From positions 1-64,000 of the forward strand of contig NZ_PVTQ01000017.1 of the NCBI RefSeq assembly GCF_003003355.1: DNA of 64,000 nucleotides, in the 5' to 3' direction. Shown here one piece after another: positions 35,690 to 45,160 of the stretch (position 1 is the first letter of the stretch; every line of letters starts with the position of its first letter). Under the pieces are notes generated by a model. That model did not search any database, had not been told where the DNA came from, and saw only the letters and a list, made by a program, of their open reading frames with translations. The translations under genes and the position numbers were made by a program. Source of the stretch: Donghicola tyrosinivorans. GTDB taxonomy: Bacteria > Pseudomonadota > Alphaproteobacteria > Rhodobacterales > Rhodobacteraceae.

Positions 35690-36436
35690 TTACTCGCCAA
35701 AGACAGACTGTTTGATCAATCGCAGCCGCTTGCCAATGGGACTTAGCCCCAAGGCCCCCGCCGCTACGCGGGCCGGATGATCCACCACCTGCATCAGCAA
35801 ACTGCGCGCCTGCCAACCCGCCAGCAGCGCCGGTTGCGCTGCCTTTTCGAACCGCAGCCCGCGTACGCCCTCCAGCGCGGTACGGGCCAAGGCAGCAACA
35901 GCCTCGGGCCGACCATCGGGCAAAGGCATTCGTCCACGGGCCTCAAGCTCCGGCACCGCAAGAAACCAGTTCGCAAGCCCATGCATACGTGCATAGGCGC
36001 GGATCGCAGCCTCATCCTTGGCCCCCAATGCGCGCGCACTGATCCACATCAGATTGCCCGCTGTTTCATCCAAGTAGGACCAGAAATGCGCATCATCCTC
36101 AAAGGGCTCTTTGTAGATGTCCCAGCGGCGTAATTCGACCAGCCCATCCAGAGCCGCCGCCCCGTCTGCATCAAGCACCTCGGCCACCGCATCCACAACC
36201 TCGTGACGGCGCACAACGCCGCCTTCGCGGATTTCGGTCAGCACATCGCGCCACCATTGCAGTCGCATTTCGGCGATCATGCTTTCCTGCGTCAGCCACG
36301 GGGCGCGGCTGACCTCGATGTTCAAAGCATACAGCGGAAACAGCACCCGCCGCGCATCCACGGGTGCCGCCATGGCCGCTAGGAACCGGTCGGGATCGCC
36401 CTCTTTGACGATGCGAGCACAGGCATTCACGCTCAT
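35690..36436 (-). CDS. Squalene/phytoene synthase-family protein, NDUFAF6-like
   Basis: A 248-residue isoprenoid-synthase-fold protein. The segments FPLYALNIEVSRA and MIAEMRLQWWRDVL correspond to the first Asp-rich region of squalene/phytoene synthases, but the canonical DxxxD is not kept (DETAGNL remains near 120). The arrangement is closest to mitochondrial NDUFAF6, a complex I assembly factor derived from this family, rather than to an active prenyl synthase. The ATG at 36436 overlaps the cimA stop by four bases; no carotenoid gene is nearby. Confidence 0.75.
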   Translation of the reverse strand: MSVNACARIVKEGDPDRFLAAMAAPVDARRVLFPLYALNIEVSRAPWLTQESMIAEMRLQWWRDVLTEIREGGVVRRHEVVDAVAEVLDADGAAALDGLVELRRWDIYKEPFEDDAHFWSYLDETAGNLMWISARALGAKDEAAIRAYARMHGLANWFLAVPELEARGRMPLPDGRPEAVAALARTALEGVRGLRFEKAAQPALLAGWQARSLLMQVVDHPARVAAGALGLSPIGKRLRLIKQSVFGE

Positions 36437-38055
36437 TCCGCAGGCACCGCCCCGTCGCGCAGCAGCTTCCACGCGATGGCATCCAGCAGCGCCTCAAAAC
36501 TGGCGTCGACTATGTTCGCGCTGACACCCACGGTGGACCAGCGGCGCCCTTTATCGTCTTCGCTATCGATGATGACCCGCGTGACCGCCTCAGTGCCCCC
36601 TTGAGTGATCCGGACCTTAAAGTCCACCAGACGCATGTCATCGATCATCTCTTGATACGGGCCAAGATCCTTTGCCAAAGCTTTGGACAGCGCGTTCACC
36701 GGACCCCGATCGGTGCCGTTCTCATCCATCGACTCGCTGACCGACAGCTTCTTCTCGCCGCCGACCTTCACAACAACCACGGCCTCCGACAGGCTGACCA
36801 TCTTGTTGTACTTGTTCTTCCGCCGCTCGATCGAGACGCGGTACCGTTTCACCTCAAAGAACCGCGGCCGCAGCCCTAGTTCCTCACGGGCCAAAAGCTC
36901 AAAGCTGGCCTGCGCCCCGTCATAGGAATAGCCCTCGGCCTCACGTTCTTTCACCGTGTCCAGAATGCGGCCCAAGGCCGGATCCCCTGCGGCTACCTCC
37001 AGCCCCGCTTCGGCCAAACGGCGGCGCAGGTTCGACTGGCCCGCCTGATTGGACATGGGGATGATGCGGTTGTTCCCGACGGCTGCCGGATCAATATGCT
37101 CATAGGTCGAGGGATCCTTGAGGATCGCACTCGCGTGCAAACCTGCCTTATGGGCAAAGGCACTGGCCCCCACATAAGGCGCCTGCCGCTGGGGCACACG
37201 GTTCAGGATATCGTCCAGCATCCGGCTGACCTTCACCATCCCCTCAAGGGCAGCAAAAGACACGCCGGTGTCATACTTGCTGGCATAGGGCTCTTTCAGC
37301 AAAAGCGTCGGGATCAGGGTGGTTAGGTTGGCATTACCGCATCGCTCGCCCAAACCGTTCAGGGTGCCTTGGATCTGCCGCGCACCGGCCTCCAGCGCGG
37401 CCAAGGATCCTGCAACCGCCTGCTCGGTGTCATTGTGGCAATGGATGCCCAGATGATCTCCGGGAATGCCTGCCGCAATCACGTCGCGCACCACGTCCGC
37501 AATCCGGGAAGGCTGCGCCCCGCCATTGGTGTCACACAGCACCACCCAACGTGCCCCCGCCTCATAGGCCGCCTTCACACATTCCAGCGCATACGCAGGA
37601 TTCGCATCATAGCCGTCAAAGAAATGCTCCGCATCAAACAGCGCCTCACGCCCCAAAGACACGATATGCGCGATCGAGGCGCGAATATTCTCCACATTCT
37701 CTTCCAAGCTGATCCCCAAAGCGCAGGTCACATGGAAATCATGGCTCTTGCCCACCAGACAGACCGCCGGCGTACCCGCATTCAGCACCGCCGCCAGAAC
37801 ATCATCATTCTCGGCCGAACGCCCTGCCCGCTTGGTCATCCCGAAAGCCGTCAGGACCGCGGACATCGCGGGCGGCACTTCGAAAAACTCGCTGTCCGTT
37901 GGATTCGCGCCGGGCCAGCCGCCTTCCACGTAATCCACACCAAGACGATCCAGAGCCCCTGCGATCTGCTGCTTCTCACGGGTCGAGAACTGAACCCCTT
38001 GGGTCTGCTGCCCATCCCGCAGGGTGGTGTCGTAAAGATAAACGCGCTCTTTCAT
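36433..38055 (-). CDS. cimA: Citramalate synthase
   Basis: CimA condenses acetyl-CoA and pyruvate to (R)-citramalate, a threonine-independent entry to isoleucine. The 540-residue protein belongs to the alpha-isopropylmalate synthase family: catalytic-barrel motif YDTTLRDGQQTQG at the start, metal-binding HCHNDTEQA, and a C-terminal LeuA-type allosteric domain (about 400-530). The alternative, homocitrate or 2-isopropylmalate synthase, is less likely because the size and the EGGWPGANPTD segment fit the CimA group. It is upstream of the squalene-synthase-like gene by overlapping start/stop. Confidence 0.88.
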   Translation of the reverse strand: MKERVYLYDTTLRDGQQTQGVQFSTREKQQIAGALDRLGVDYVEGGWPGANPTDSEFFEVPPAMSAVLTAFGMTKRAGRSAENDDVLAAVLNAGTPAVCLVGKSHDFHVTCALGISLEENVENIRASIAHIVSLGREALFDAEHFFDGYDANPAYALECVKAAYEAGARWVVLCDTNGGAQPSRIADVVRDVIAAGIPGDHLGIHCHNDTEQAVAGSLAALEAGARQIQGTLNGLGERCGNANLTTLIPTLLLKEPYASKYDTGVSFAALEGMVKVSRMLDDILNRVPQRQAPYVGASAFAHKAGLHASAILKDPSTYEHIDPAAVGNNRIIPMSNQAGQSNLRRRLAEAGLEVAAGDPALGRILDTVKEREAEGYSYDGAQASFELLAREELGLRPRFFEVKRYRVSIERRKNKYNKMVSLSEAVVVVKVGGEKKLSVSESMDENGTDRGPVNALSKALAKDLGPYQEMIDDMRLVDFKVRITQGGTEAVTRVIIDSEDDKGRRWSTVGVSANIVDASFEALLDAIAWKLLRDGAVPAE

Positions 38056-38064
38056 GCCGCCCGC

Positions 38065-38123
38065 CTTTCATCTTGGCCGAAATACCTTCGGGGGGTGCGG
38101 GGGGCAGACAGCCCCCCGTTCCG
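38065..38123 (+). repeat. Dispersed intergenic repeat, copy 1
   Basis: The core CTTTCATCTTGG-N-GAAATACC followed by a G run and an 8-bp G/C hairpin (38098-38105 with 38111-38118) recurs, inverted, at 40211-40285 and in a diverged form near 52055. It lies between cysS and cimA. Elements of this type are frequent between genes in roseobacters. Confidence 0.7.
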
Positions 38124-38141
38124 GCCTATGCCATTTCGCTG

Positions 38142-39518
38142 TTACAGATCTGCCAGTTTGGCTGCATCAAACTCGGGCTTTGCCTCAAGGGTGACACCCT
38201 CTTTGGACATCCGAACCTCGACACCTGCCGCCAGCAGGACCGCTTTCATCCGGTCCACTTCCGAGAAATCCTTGCGCGCCATTGCATCGGCCCGCACGGC
38301 GGTCATCCGCTCGGCAATCGCCGCCAGAATATCGTCGCCCCCGGCAGGCGCATCAGCCCAACCACCAAGCTCTGGCGTCAAAAGGCCCAAGAACTGCGCG
38401 CCGGCCAGAAGACCTGCCGCATCGCCACTGCCTGCCAGTTTGTGCAACTCGGCCACGGCACCGGCGCTGTTCAGATCGCTGGCAACCGCCTCTAGCACGG
38501 CAGGCGAAACCTCTCCTGCCTGAACGCCATCCGTCAGCTTGCGCCATTTGCGCAGCGTGTCCATGGCGGTTTTGGCTTTGGCTTCGGTCCAGTCCATCGG
38601 CTTGCGATAATGGGTCTGCAAGAAGACCAGCCGGATCACTTCACCGGGCCAGCCTTGCTGGAAAAGATCCTGCACGGTGAAAAAGTTGCCCAAGGACTTG
38701 GACATCTTCTTGCCCTCGACCTGCAACATCTCATTGTGCAGCCAGACCTTGGCGAAACCACCCTCCGGATGGGCGCAGCAACTTTGGGCGATCTCGTTTT
38801 CATGATGCGGGAACATCAGGTCATTGCCGCCCCCGTGAATATCAAAGGTCGCACCAAGCAGCGCGTGGCTCATGGCCGAGCATTCGATATGCCAACCCGG
38901 ACGTCCGTAACCCCAAGGGCTGTCCCAACCGGGCAGATCATCGCTGGAGGGCTTCCACAGCACGAAATCCATCGGATCGCGTTTATAGGGTGCAACCTCG
39001 ACGCGGGCACCGGCGATCATATCCTCGACCGAGCGGCCCGAAAGCTGGCCGTAGCCCTCCTTCCAGCTATCGACGGCGAACAGCACATGGCCATCGGCTG
39101 CATAGGCGTGGCCCCGTTCGATCAGCACGCTGATCATGTCGATCATCTGCTGGATATACTCGGTCGCACGCGGCGCATGGTTCGGCTGTAACGCCCCAAG
39201 CGCGCCCATGTCGTCCAGAAACCACTGAATAGTCTCATCAGTGATGGTGCGGATATCGCGGCCGGTCTCTGCGGCGCGGGCGTTGATCTTGTCATCCACG
39301 TCCGTGAAGTTGCGGACATAGGTCACATGGTCCGCCCCGTAGACATGGCGCAATAGGCGATACAGCAGATCAAAGACCACCACAGGGCGGGCGTTGCCCA
39401 GATGGGCGCGGTCATAGACCGTGGGGCCACAGACATACATACGCACATTCTGCGGATCGATCGGCGCAAAAGCCTCTTTTTTGCGCGTCATCGAATTGGT
39501 GAGTGTAATCTCGGTCAT
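38142..39518 (-). CDS. cysS: Cysteinyl-tRNA synthetase
   Basis: The class I synthetase charging tRNA-Cys. The zinc ligand Cys30 (YVCGPTVYD), the HIGH-type signature HLGNARP (39-45) and KMSKS (about 273-277) are intact, as are the other zinc ligands in CSAMSHAL and [10 protein letters not shown]. The 458-residue length is normal. A His-rich short open frame runs into its start region from upstream (39412-39678), out of frame. It is followed by copy 1 of the intergenic repeat and then cimA. Confidence 0.96.
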   Translation of the reverse strand: MTEITLTNSMTRKKEAFAPIDPQNVRMYVCGPTVYDRAHLGNARPVVVFDLLYRLLRHVYGADHVTYVRNFTDVDDKINARAAETGRDIRTITDETIQWFLDDMGALGALQPNHAPRATEYIQQMIDMISVLIERGHAYAADGHVLFAVDSWKEGYGQLSGRSVEDMIAGARVEVAPYKRDPMDFVLWKPSSDDLPGWDSPWGYGRPGWHIECSAMSHALLGATFDIHGGGNDLMFPHHENEIAQSCCAHPEGGFAKVWLHNEMLQVEGKKMSKSLGNFFTVQDLFQQGWPGEVIRLVFLQTHYRKPMDWTEAKAKTAMDTLRKWRKLTDGVQAGEVSPAVLEAVASDLNSAGAVAELHKLAGSGDAAGLLAGAQFLGLLTPELGGWADAPAGGDDILAAIAERMTAVRADAMARKDFSEVDRMKAVLLAAGVEVRMSKEGVTLEAKPEFDAAKLADL

Positions 39519-39738
39519 GCCTGGTCCTCGCCCCAGAAAAGTGCCTTCGGGTCGCGGCGGGGTTTAACATTGTGCGTTTTGGGAAGAAAGCGCGAATGGG
39601 CCCGCCGGACGTTTGTCTCAGCGGATAATGCAAATGGTAATGATGGTGCCCATGATGCTCATGGGATGTGGTTACCATGCGTCACAATCTCTGCCAAGTC
39701 TCTTGCGGGATTGCTGCGGTGCAGCTACGCCTGATCCC

Positions 39739-40209
39739 ATGAGCTTGCCATATCACACACCTTTGTCGCGCGATGTTATGCGCGATCACGGCATTCCCGA
39801 CGCTTGGCCGCTGGGGATCGCAGATCGGGTCCACTTCGGGGATCTGGATGCCTTGCAGCATGTGAACAATGCCGTCTATCTCAAGTGGCTAGAGAATATC
39901 CGCATCCAGTATTTGATGGATTGGGGCATCACCAGCTATTCGCCCGATGATCCACGGATCGTGTTGCGGTCGGTCTCGCTTGAGTATCGCAAAGAAATGC
40001 TGCTGAACGAGGATTATATTCTGACCGCCCGCACGACCGAGTTCCGGACCACCAGTTTTACGCAGGAATACGGGATTTATTCCGGTGATTTGCGTGTGAC
40101 TGGTACAGCGGTGATTGTGATGCTGGAACCTGATGGGTCCGGCAAGCGAACGCTGCCCGCAGCTTTGCGGCAGCGGTTTATTGAGGTTGACGGAGCAGTG
40201 GCGGCCTGA
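39739..40209 (+). CDS. Acyl-CoA thioesterase (hotdog, 4-hydroxybenzoyl-CoA thioesterase type)
   Basis: A 156-residue hotdog-fold protein. The signature FGDLDALQHVNNAVYLKWLENIR contains the catalytic Asp and the HVNN segment of the YbgC/FadM group. Such enzymes hydrolyse short or medium acyl-CoAs. The start is uncertain: the ATG at 39739 gives the best family fit, while upstream in-frame Met codons lie in a Met-rich stretch that I do not think is coding. It is divergent from cysS and is followed by a repeat and a terminator. Confidence 0.82.
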   Translation: MSLPYHTPLSRDVMRDHGIPDAWPLGIADRVHFGDLDALQHVNNAVYLKWLENIRIQYLMDWGITSYSPDDPRIVLRSVSLEYRKEMLLNEDYILTARTTEFRTTSFTQEYGIYSGDLRVTGTAVIVMLEPDGSGKRTLPAALRQRFIEVDGAVAA

Positions 40210-40210
40210 G

Positions 40211-40285
40211 GCCGGTTTGGGGGCGCTGCCCCCTCTTGGACCTGCGGTCCAATTCACCCCCGAGGTATTTTCGCCAAGATGAAAG
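40211..40285 (-). repeat. Dispersed intergenic repeat, copy 2
   Basis: Read on the minus strand it begins CTTTCATCTTGGCGAAAATACC, continues with a G run, a 7-bp stem (40237-40243 with 40247-40253) and a G/C-rich block, paralleling copy 1 at 38065-38123. It lies in the 3' region shared by the thioesterase and pgi genes. Confidence 0.7.
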
Positions 40286-40305
40286 AAGCTTGGTTTGAGC
40301 AAGTT

Positions 40306-40339
40306 AGGGCGCGCCTTTGATCTGGCGCGCCCTTTTTTT
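40306..40339 (+). terminator. Terminator of the thioesterase gene
   Basis: A 10-bp perfect stem (40306-40315 with 40324-40333, 8-base loop) is followed by seven T residues on the plus strand. It lies just past the pgi stop on the other strand, which would be read through in the opposite sense without a T tract. Confidence 0.88.
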
Positions 40340-40342
40340 GCC

Positions 40343-41941
40343 TTAGTGGGTTTGGATGTAGCTGACGAGGCCGCGTGTTGAGGCGTCCTTGTCCGCGCCG
40401 TCCTCTTTGCCAACGAGGATCGGATCGAGCGCAAGGGCGAGTTCTTTGCCCAGTTCGACGCCCCATTGGTCATAGCTGTTGATGCCCAAGATCACTCCTT
40501 CGACGAAGACACGGTGTTCGTAGAGGGCGATGATCTGGCCCAGACGCTCGGGGGTCAGTTGCGGGTAGACCAGCGTGGTTGACGGGCGATTGCCCGGGAA
40601 GACCCGGTGGCGGGCCTGACGTTCCAGCTCGTCTCCGGTGAGGCCCTTGGCAGCCATGCGGGTGCGGGCCTCATCCAGTGAGCGGCCACGCATCAGGGCT
40701 TCGGATTGCGCGAGGCAGTTGGCGACCAGCAGTTGGTGATGGTGGGCCAGTGCGGACTCGTGGCCTTTTGCGGCGACCATGAATTCGCAAGGAACCACTT
40801 GGGTGCCTTGGTGGATCAGTTGGTAGAAGGCATGCTGGCCATTGGTTCCAGGCTCGCCCCAGACGATGGGACCCGAGGCGATGGTCAGGTCGCCGCCGTC
40901 CATCGAGACGCGTTTGCCGTTTGATTCCATTTCCAGCTGTTGCAGGTAGGCTGGCAGGCGGCCAAGCCGCTGGTCGTAGGGCAGTACCGCGCGGGTCGGG
41001 TAGCCACAGATTTGGTTGTGCCAGATGCCCACCAGAGCCAGCAGCACCGGCAGGTTTTCCGCGAAAGGCGCGTTCAGGAAGTGCTGGTCCATGCTGTCGC
41101 CCCCCGAGAGGAAGGCGCGGAAATCATCGGCCCCGATTGCGATCATCAGCGAAAGTCCAATTGGGCCCCACATGGAGTAGCGCCCGCCGACCCAATCCTC
41201 AAACCCGAAGACGCGGCTGGCATCGATGCCCCAAGCGGCGGTTTTGTCGGGGTCCGAGCTGAGGGCGGCAAATTGTGCGCCAGTGTCGGTGACCTTTTCA
41301 GCCATCCACTTTTGCGCGGTGGCGGCGTTGGTCATGGTCTCAATGGTGGTGAAGGTTTTTGAGGCGACGATGACCATGGTGGTGGTGGGATCAAGCCCCG
41401 CCAGCACCTCGGCGATATCGGCGCCATCCACGTTCGACACATAGTGGCAACGCGGGCCGTCGCGGAAGGGTGACAGGGCGCGGTAGGCCATAGCAGGCCC
41501 GAGGTCCGAGCCACCGATGCCGATGTTGATCACATCGGTGATCTTACCACCCTGCCCTTGATATGCGCCGCTGCGCACGTCTTCGGCGAAGGCTTCCATG
41601 CGCGACAGGGTTGCCAGAACCTCAGGCATGACATCCACACCGTCCACGGTAACAGCGCGGCCCGAGAGGTTCCGCAGGGCTGTGTGCAGCACCGCGCGAC
41701 CCTCGGTTTCATTGATCTTTTCGCCACCGAACATGGCGGCGCGTTTTTCGGCCAGCCCTGCACTTTCGGCCAGAGAGACCAGCGCATCAAGGGTTGTGGC
41801 ATCAATATTGGTTTTCGAATAATCGAACAGCATTTCTCCGAAACGGGCGGAAAATGTCGCGAACCGGTCGTCATCGGCGAAAAGGTCCAGAATGCTGCGG
41901 TCTTTGGTTGTCGCGTGAATATCTTTCAGCGTGCTCCACAT
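40343..41941 (-). CDS. pgi: Glucose-6-phosphate isomerase
   Basis: Interconverts glucose 6-phosphate and fructose 6-phosphate. The 532-residue protein contains both PGI signatures: [11 protein letters not shown] (about 140-150), and [10 protein letters not shown] plus [14 protein letters not shown] near the C-terminus, with the catalytic Glu in the [14 protein letters not shown] region. It is the last of the zwf-pgl-pgi unit, starting 6 bases after pgl, which channels glucose into the Entner-Doudoroff route and allows carbon recycling. Confidence 0.95.
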   Translation of the reverse strand: MWSTLKDIHATTKDRSILDLFADDDRFATFSARFGEMLFDYSKTNIDATTLDALVSLAESAGLAEKRAAMFGGEKINETEGRAVLHTALRNLSGRAVTVDGVDVMPEVLATLSRMEAFAEDVRSGAYQGQGGKITDVINIGIGGSDLGPAMAYRALSPFRDGPRCHYVSNVDGADIAEVLAGLDPTTTMVIVASKTFTTIETMTNAATAQKWMAEKVTDTGAQFAALSSDPDKTAAWGIDASRVFGFEDWVGGRYSMWGPIGLSLMIAIGADDFRAFLSGGDSMDQHFLNAPFAENLPVLLALVGIWHNQICGYPTRAVLPYDQRLGRLPAYLQQLEMESNGKRVSMDGGDLTIASGPIVWGEPGTNGQHAFYQLIHQGTQVVPCEFMVAAKGHESALAHHHQLLVANCLAQSEALMRGRSLDEARTRMAAKGLTGDELERQARHRVFPGNRPSTTLVYPQLTPERLGQIIALYEHRVFVEGVILGINSYDQWGVELGKELALALDPILVGKEDGADKDASTRGLVSYIQTH

Positions 41942-41947
41942 ATGGGC

Positions 41948-42619
41948 TTACTCCGTCCAGTGGATTTCTGCGTTGTCGAGGACTGCGGCCACGGGGGCCT
42001 CCATCGGGTCCAGCGTGCGGGCTTTTTCCAGCGCCGCGCGTTTCTCAGCACCGATGATCACGATGTGGGTTTTCAAAGCGCCTTGCAGGACACGGGCCGA
42101 CAAAGTGATGCGCGGTTCGGGCGCACCGGGGGCACGCATGGGCAGCAATACGGGGGCATCCTCTGCCATCGCTTCGGCCAATTTGTCCGCACCAGGAAAA
42201 AGGGACGCTGTATGCATGTCTGCGCCCATCCCCAAGATCAGGACCGACAAAGGCAGCACTGGCTCAATGCCCTTGGCCAGCAGGTCCATGCTTTCCTCGG
42301 GCGTGTCGGTCGGCGCAAAAAGCGGAACGTAATTGGCCGCTGCCGCACGGTTCACCAACAGGCGCTGGCGCAACAAACGGGTGTTCGAGCGTTCATGATC
42401 TTCGGGCACCCAGCGTTCATCGTTCAAAAGAACATCAACACGCCCCCAGTCCAGCGCCACATCCGAGAGGACATCGAACACAGGACCGGGCGTGGTACCG
42501 CCGGGCACACACAGTGACGCGCGATCCCCTGCGCGCAATGCCTCGCCCAACTCGCCAGCGATCTGGTTGGCGAGGTCAATCATCATCATTTCGCGGTCGG
42601 GGTACTCATGGAAATTCAT
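41948..42619 (-). CDS. pgl: 6-phosphogluconolactonase
   Basis: Hydrolyses 6-phosphogluconolactone to 6-phosphogluconate. The 223-residue DevB/SOL-type protein shows LCVPGGTTPGPVFDVL (about 40-55), NDERWVPEDHERSN (about 83-96) and LILGMGADMHTASLFPG (about 130-146), the conserved sugar-isomerase-like signature. It overlaps zwf by four bases (42616-42619), so the two successive enzymes are translationally coupled. Confidence 0.95.
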   Translation of the reverse strand: MNFHEYPDREMMMIDLANQIAGELGEALRAGDRASLCVPGGTTPGPVFDVLSDVALDWGRVDVLLNDERWVPEDHERSNTRLLRQRLLVNRAAAANYVPLFAPTDTPEESMDLLAKGIEPVLPLSVLILGMGADMHTASLFPGADKLAEAMAEDAPVLLPMRAPGAPEPRITLSARVLQGALKTHIVIIGAEKRAALEKARTLDPMEAPVAAVLDNAEIHWTE

Positions 42620-44070
42620 TCTTTGATCTCTCTCCAGCGGCGACCGTCCCGATGCATCAGCATCAACGCATCATCGGGACCGGTGCTGCCGGTATCGTAT
42701 TCTTTTGGAACATCATTACGACGCTGCCAGCCTTCAATAATCGGATCGGTCCAGCGCCATGCGGCCTCAACTTCATCGCCGCGCATGAAGAGGGTCTGGT
42801 TGCCACGGATCACATCCATGATCAGACGCTCGTATGCGTCGGGCACCTCCTCTGCGTCCGGCCCCAGAGCCTCGGCAAAGGTCATGTCCAGCGGCACATC
42901 TACCAGACGCATCCCGCCCGGACCGGGTTCCTTGATCGTGACGCCAAGGGTCATGCCTTCGTTCGGCTGCAGGCGGATCGACAGCACGTTGCGGTGATAG
43001 CCCGCCTCGGGGCCAAAGATCGAATGAGGCGCGTCTTTGAAGACCACGGCGATTTCGCTAGTGCGGGCCTTCATCCGTTTGCCCGTGCGCAGGTAGAACG
43101 GGGTACCTGCCCAACGCCAGTTGGAAATCTGGCAGCGCATGGCGATGAAGCTTTCGGTGAAAGAACGCGCGTTCTCAACGTCGGCCCGATAGCTGGGGGT
43201 CTTTTCGCTGGCGGCATATTGGCCGCGCACGATGTGATGCGGCTCGACCGGATCAAGGGCGCGGATGACTTTCAGTTTTTCATCGCGCACCGCGTCGGGA
43301 TCGAACTTGGCGGGCGGCTCCATCGCGATAAGGCACAAGAGCTGCATCAGGTGGTTTTGCACCATATCGCGCATTGCGCCCGAAGTGTCGTAATAGCTGC
43401 CACGGCCACCAACGCCCACCGTTTCAGCCACGGTGATCTGGATATGATCCACGTATTGGCTGTTCCACAGCGGCTCGAACAGCATGTTGCCAAAGCGCAC
43501 GGCCATCAGGTTCTGGACCGTCTCTTTGCCCAAGTAATGGTCGATGCGGTAGATCTGGCTTTCGTCGAAGTGCTCCGACAGGCTGCGGTTTAGTTTCTTT
43601 GCGGTCTCAAGGTCCTTACCGAAGGGCTTTTCCACCACGATCCGGCTTTGATCATCGGCCAGACCAAAGGATTTGAGCCGTTCGGCAATCGCGCCAAACA
43701 GGCTCGGCGCGACCGAGAAGTAGAAGGCGCGCACGGTGTTCTCACGCATTTCGGCGTGCAGCTCTTTCCAGCCGCCCTCGCCCATGGCGTCCACAGCCAC
43801 GTAGCCAAGCTGCCCAAGGAACCGCTCAAGGCAATCTTTGTGTTTGGCCGATGCAGGATCGAATTCATGGACCGCATCGCGGATCATGACGCGGTAGTCA
43901 TCCACCGACATATCCGAACGCGCAGCACCAATGATGCGCGCCTCTTCAGGCATTTGCCCCGAAATGAACCGGCGGAACAGACCCGGCAGAATCTTGCGGC
44001 GGGCCAGGTCCCCGGTGCCGCCAAAGATCACCAAATCGAAGTTGTCGACCGGGATGACGCGTGAAACCAT
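42616..44070 (-). CDS. zwf: Glucose-6-phosphate 1-dehydrogenase
   Basis: Oxidises glucose 6-phosphate with NAD(P). The 484-residue protein has the nucleotide fingerprint IFGGTGDLARRKILPGL (about 15-31) and the active-site block RIDHYLGKETVQN (about 176-188). First gene of the zwf-pgl-pgi operon. The ATG at 44070 is preceded by GGAGAG. A perfect 12-bp LacI-type palindrome lies 30 bases upstream (44100-44111). Confidence 0.96.
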   Translation of the reverse strand: MVSRVIPVDNFDLVIFGGTGDLARRKILPGLFRRFISGQMPEEARIIGAARSDMSVDDYRVMIRDAVHEFDPASAKHKDCLERFLGQLGYVAVDAMGEGGWKELHAEMRENTVRAFYFSVAPSLFGAIAERLKSFGLADDQSRIVVEKPFGKDLETAKKLNRSLSEHFDESQIYRIDHYLGKETVQNLMAVRFGNMLFEPLWNSQYVDHIQITVAETVGVGGRGSYYDTSGAMRDMVQNHLMQLLCLIAMEPPAKFDPDAVRDEKLKVIRALDPVEPHHIVRGQYAASEKTPSYRADVENARSFTESFIAMRCQISNWRWAGTPFYLRTGKRMKARTSEIAVVFKDAPHSIFGPEAGYHRNVLSIRLQPNEGMTLGVTIKEPGPGGMRLVDVPLDMTFAEALGPDAEEVPDAYERLIMDVIRGNQTLFMRGDEVEAAWRWTDPIIEGWQRRNDVPKEYDTGSTGPDDALMLMHRDGRRWREIKE

Positions 44071-44099
44071 TGTTTCTCTCCTGAAGCTGGACAGGTCTT

Positions 44100-44111
44100 G
44101 TTAGCGCTAAC
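44100..44111. promoter_or_regulatory. Palindromic operator upstream of zwf, LacI-family type
   Basis: GTTAGCGCTAAC is a perfect 12-bp palindrome with the central CG step typical of LacI-family operators, 30 bases before zwf. It would overlap the promoter or transcript start. No LacI-type gene is in the window, so the repressor must be encoded elsewhere. Confidence 0.6.
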
Positions 44112-44202
44112 TGACGCTCTCCTACCCAAGTAGAAAACAAAAGTCCACCACGCGCCACCCCGACCCGCAGAAAACCTGCGAAAAGGTGGTTTGTTTTGGG
44201 CC

Positions 44203-45075
44203 TTAGCTCAGTTTCTTGAGCCGCGCCATCAGCGACGAGGTATCCCAGCGTCCGCCGCCCATCGCCTGCACGTCCTTGTAGAATTGATCCACCAGCGCGG
44301 TGACAGGCATCGGTGCGCCGATTTCTTCGGCGGTACGCAGGCAGATGTCCAGATCCTTGCGCATCCAGTTCACAGCAAAGCCGTGCTCATACTGGTCGGC
44401 CTTCATGGTCTTGTGGCGATTCACCATCTGCCAGCTGCCCGCCGCGCCTTGGCTGATCACCTCAACGACGGCTTCGATGTCCAGACCGGCTTTGTCAGCG
44501 AAGGTCAGACCTTCGGACAGGCCCTGCACCAAACCCGCAATGCAGATCTGGTTGACCATTTTGGTCATCTGGCCTGCGCCGGTGTCGCCCATACGGCGGC
44601 AAATCTTGGAATAGGCGTCGATCACCGGCTCTGCCCGATCATAGGCCGCCTGATCGCCACCACACATCACCGACAGAACACCGTTTTCTGCCCCGGCCTG
44701 ACCGCCGCTGATGGGCGCATCCACGAAATGCAGGCCCTTTACCGTAGCGATTCCCGCCAGTTCTTTGGTCACCTGAGCTGACACCGTGGTGTGATCCACC
44801 AGCACCGCGTCGGCGCTCATGCCTTCAAACGCACCGCCTTCGCCTGCGCAAACCATGCGCAGATCGTCGTCATTTCCGACGCAGGTCATCACAAATTCGG
44901 CACCCTTTGCGGCTTCTGCGGGCGTTGCGGCAAAGGAACCGCCGAACTCGGCTGCCCATTTTTCTGCTTTTGCTGTGGTCCGGTTGTAGACGGTGACCTC
45001 ATGTCCGGCCTTTGCCAGATGGCCCGCCATCGGGTATCCCATGACCCCCAAACCCAGAAACGCGACTTTCGCCAT
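44203..45075 (-). CDS. 3-hydroxyisobutyrate dehydrogenase-family NAD(P) oxidoreductase
   Basis: A 290-residue beta-hydroxyacid dehydrogenase. The Rossmann motif GLGVMG (8-13), the substrate loop DAPISGG (about 120-126) and the catalytic Lys in GAGQMTKMVNQ (about 167-177) are intact. The family includes 3-hydroxyisobutyrate, tartronate-semialdehyde and serine/succinic-semialdehyde reductases; the exact substrate cannot be told. No valine-pathway gene is adjacent, and it is divergent from a penicillin acylase-type gene. Confidence 0.85.
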   Translation of the reverse strand: MAKVAFLGLGVMGYPMAGHLAKAGHEVTVYNRTTAKAEKWAAEFGGSFAATPAEAAKGAEFVMTCVGNDDDLRMVCAGEGGAFEGMSADAVLVDHTTVSAQVTKELAGIATVKGLHFVDAPISGGQAGAENGVLSVMCGGDQAAYDRAEPVIDAYSKICRRMGDTGAGQMTKMVNQICIAGLVQGLSEGLTFADKAGLDIEAVVEVISQGAAGSWQMVNRHKTMKADQYEHGFAVNWMRKDLDICLRTAEEIGAPMPVTALVDQFYKDVQAMGGGRWDTSSLMARLKKLS

Positions 45076-45160
45076 ATCAATCCCCCCTTGCGTCCGTGAC
45101 GGCTATTGTTCAACACCAGTCGTAATACGCAAACAATCCGCGTCAACCAATGAGGTTACG

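Noticed and set aside
35690-36436. Naming this gene phytoene synthase (crtB)
   Set aside because: The Asp-rich catalytic motif is not kept, the protein is short, and no carotenoid genes are near.
39613-39738. Met-rich N-terminal extension of the thioesterase
   Set aside because: It mirrors the CAT-rich stretch on the other strand and has no counterpart in the hotdog family; the ATG at 39739 is sufficient.
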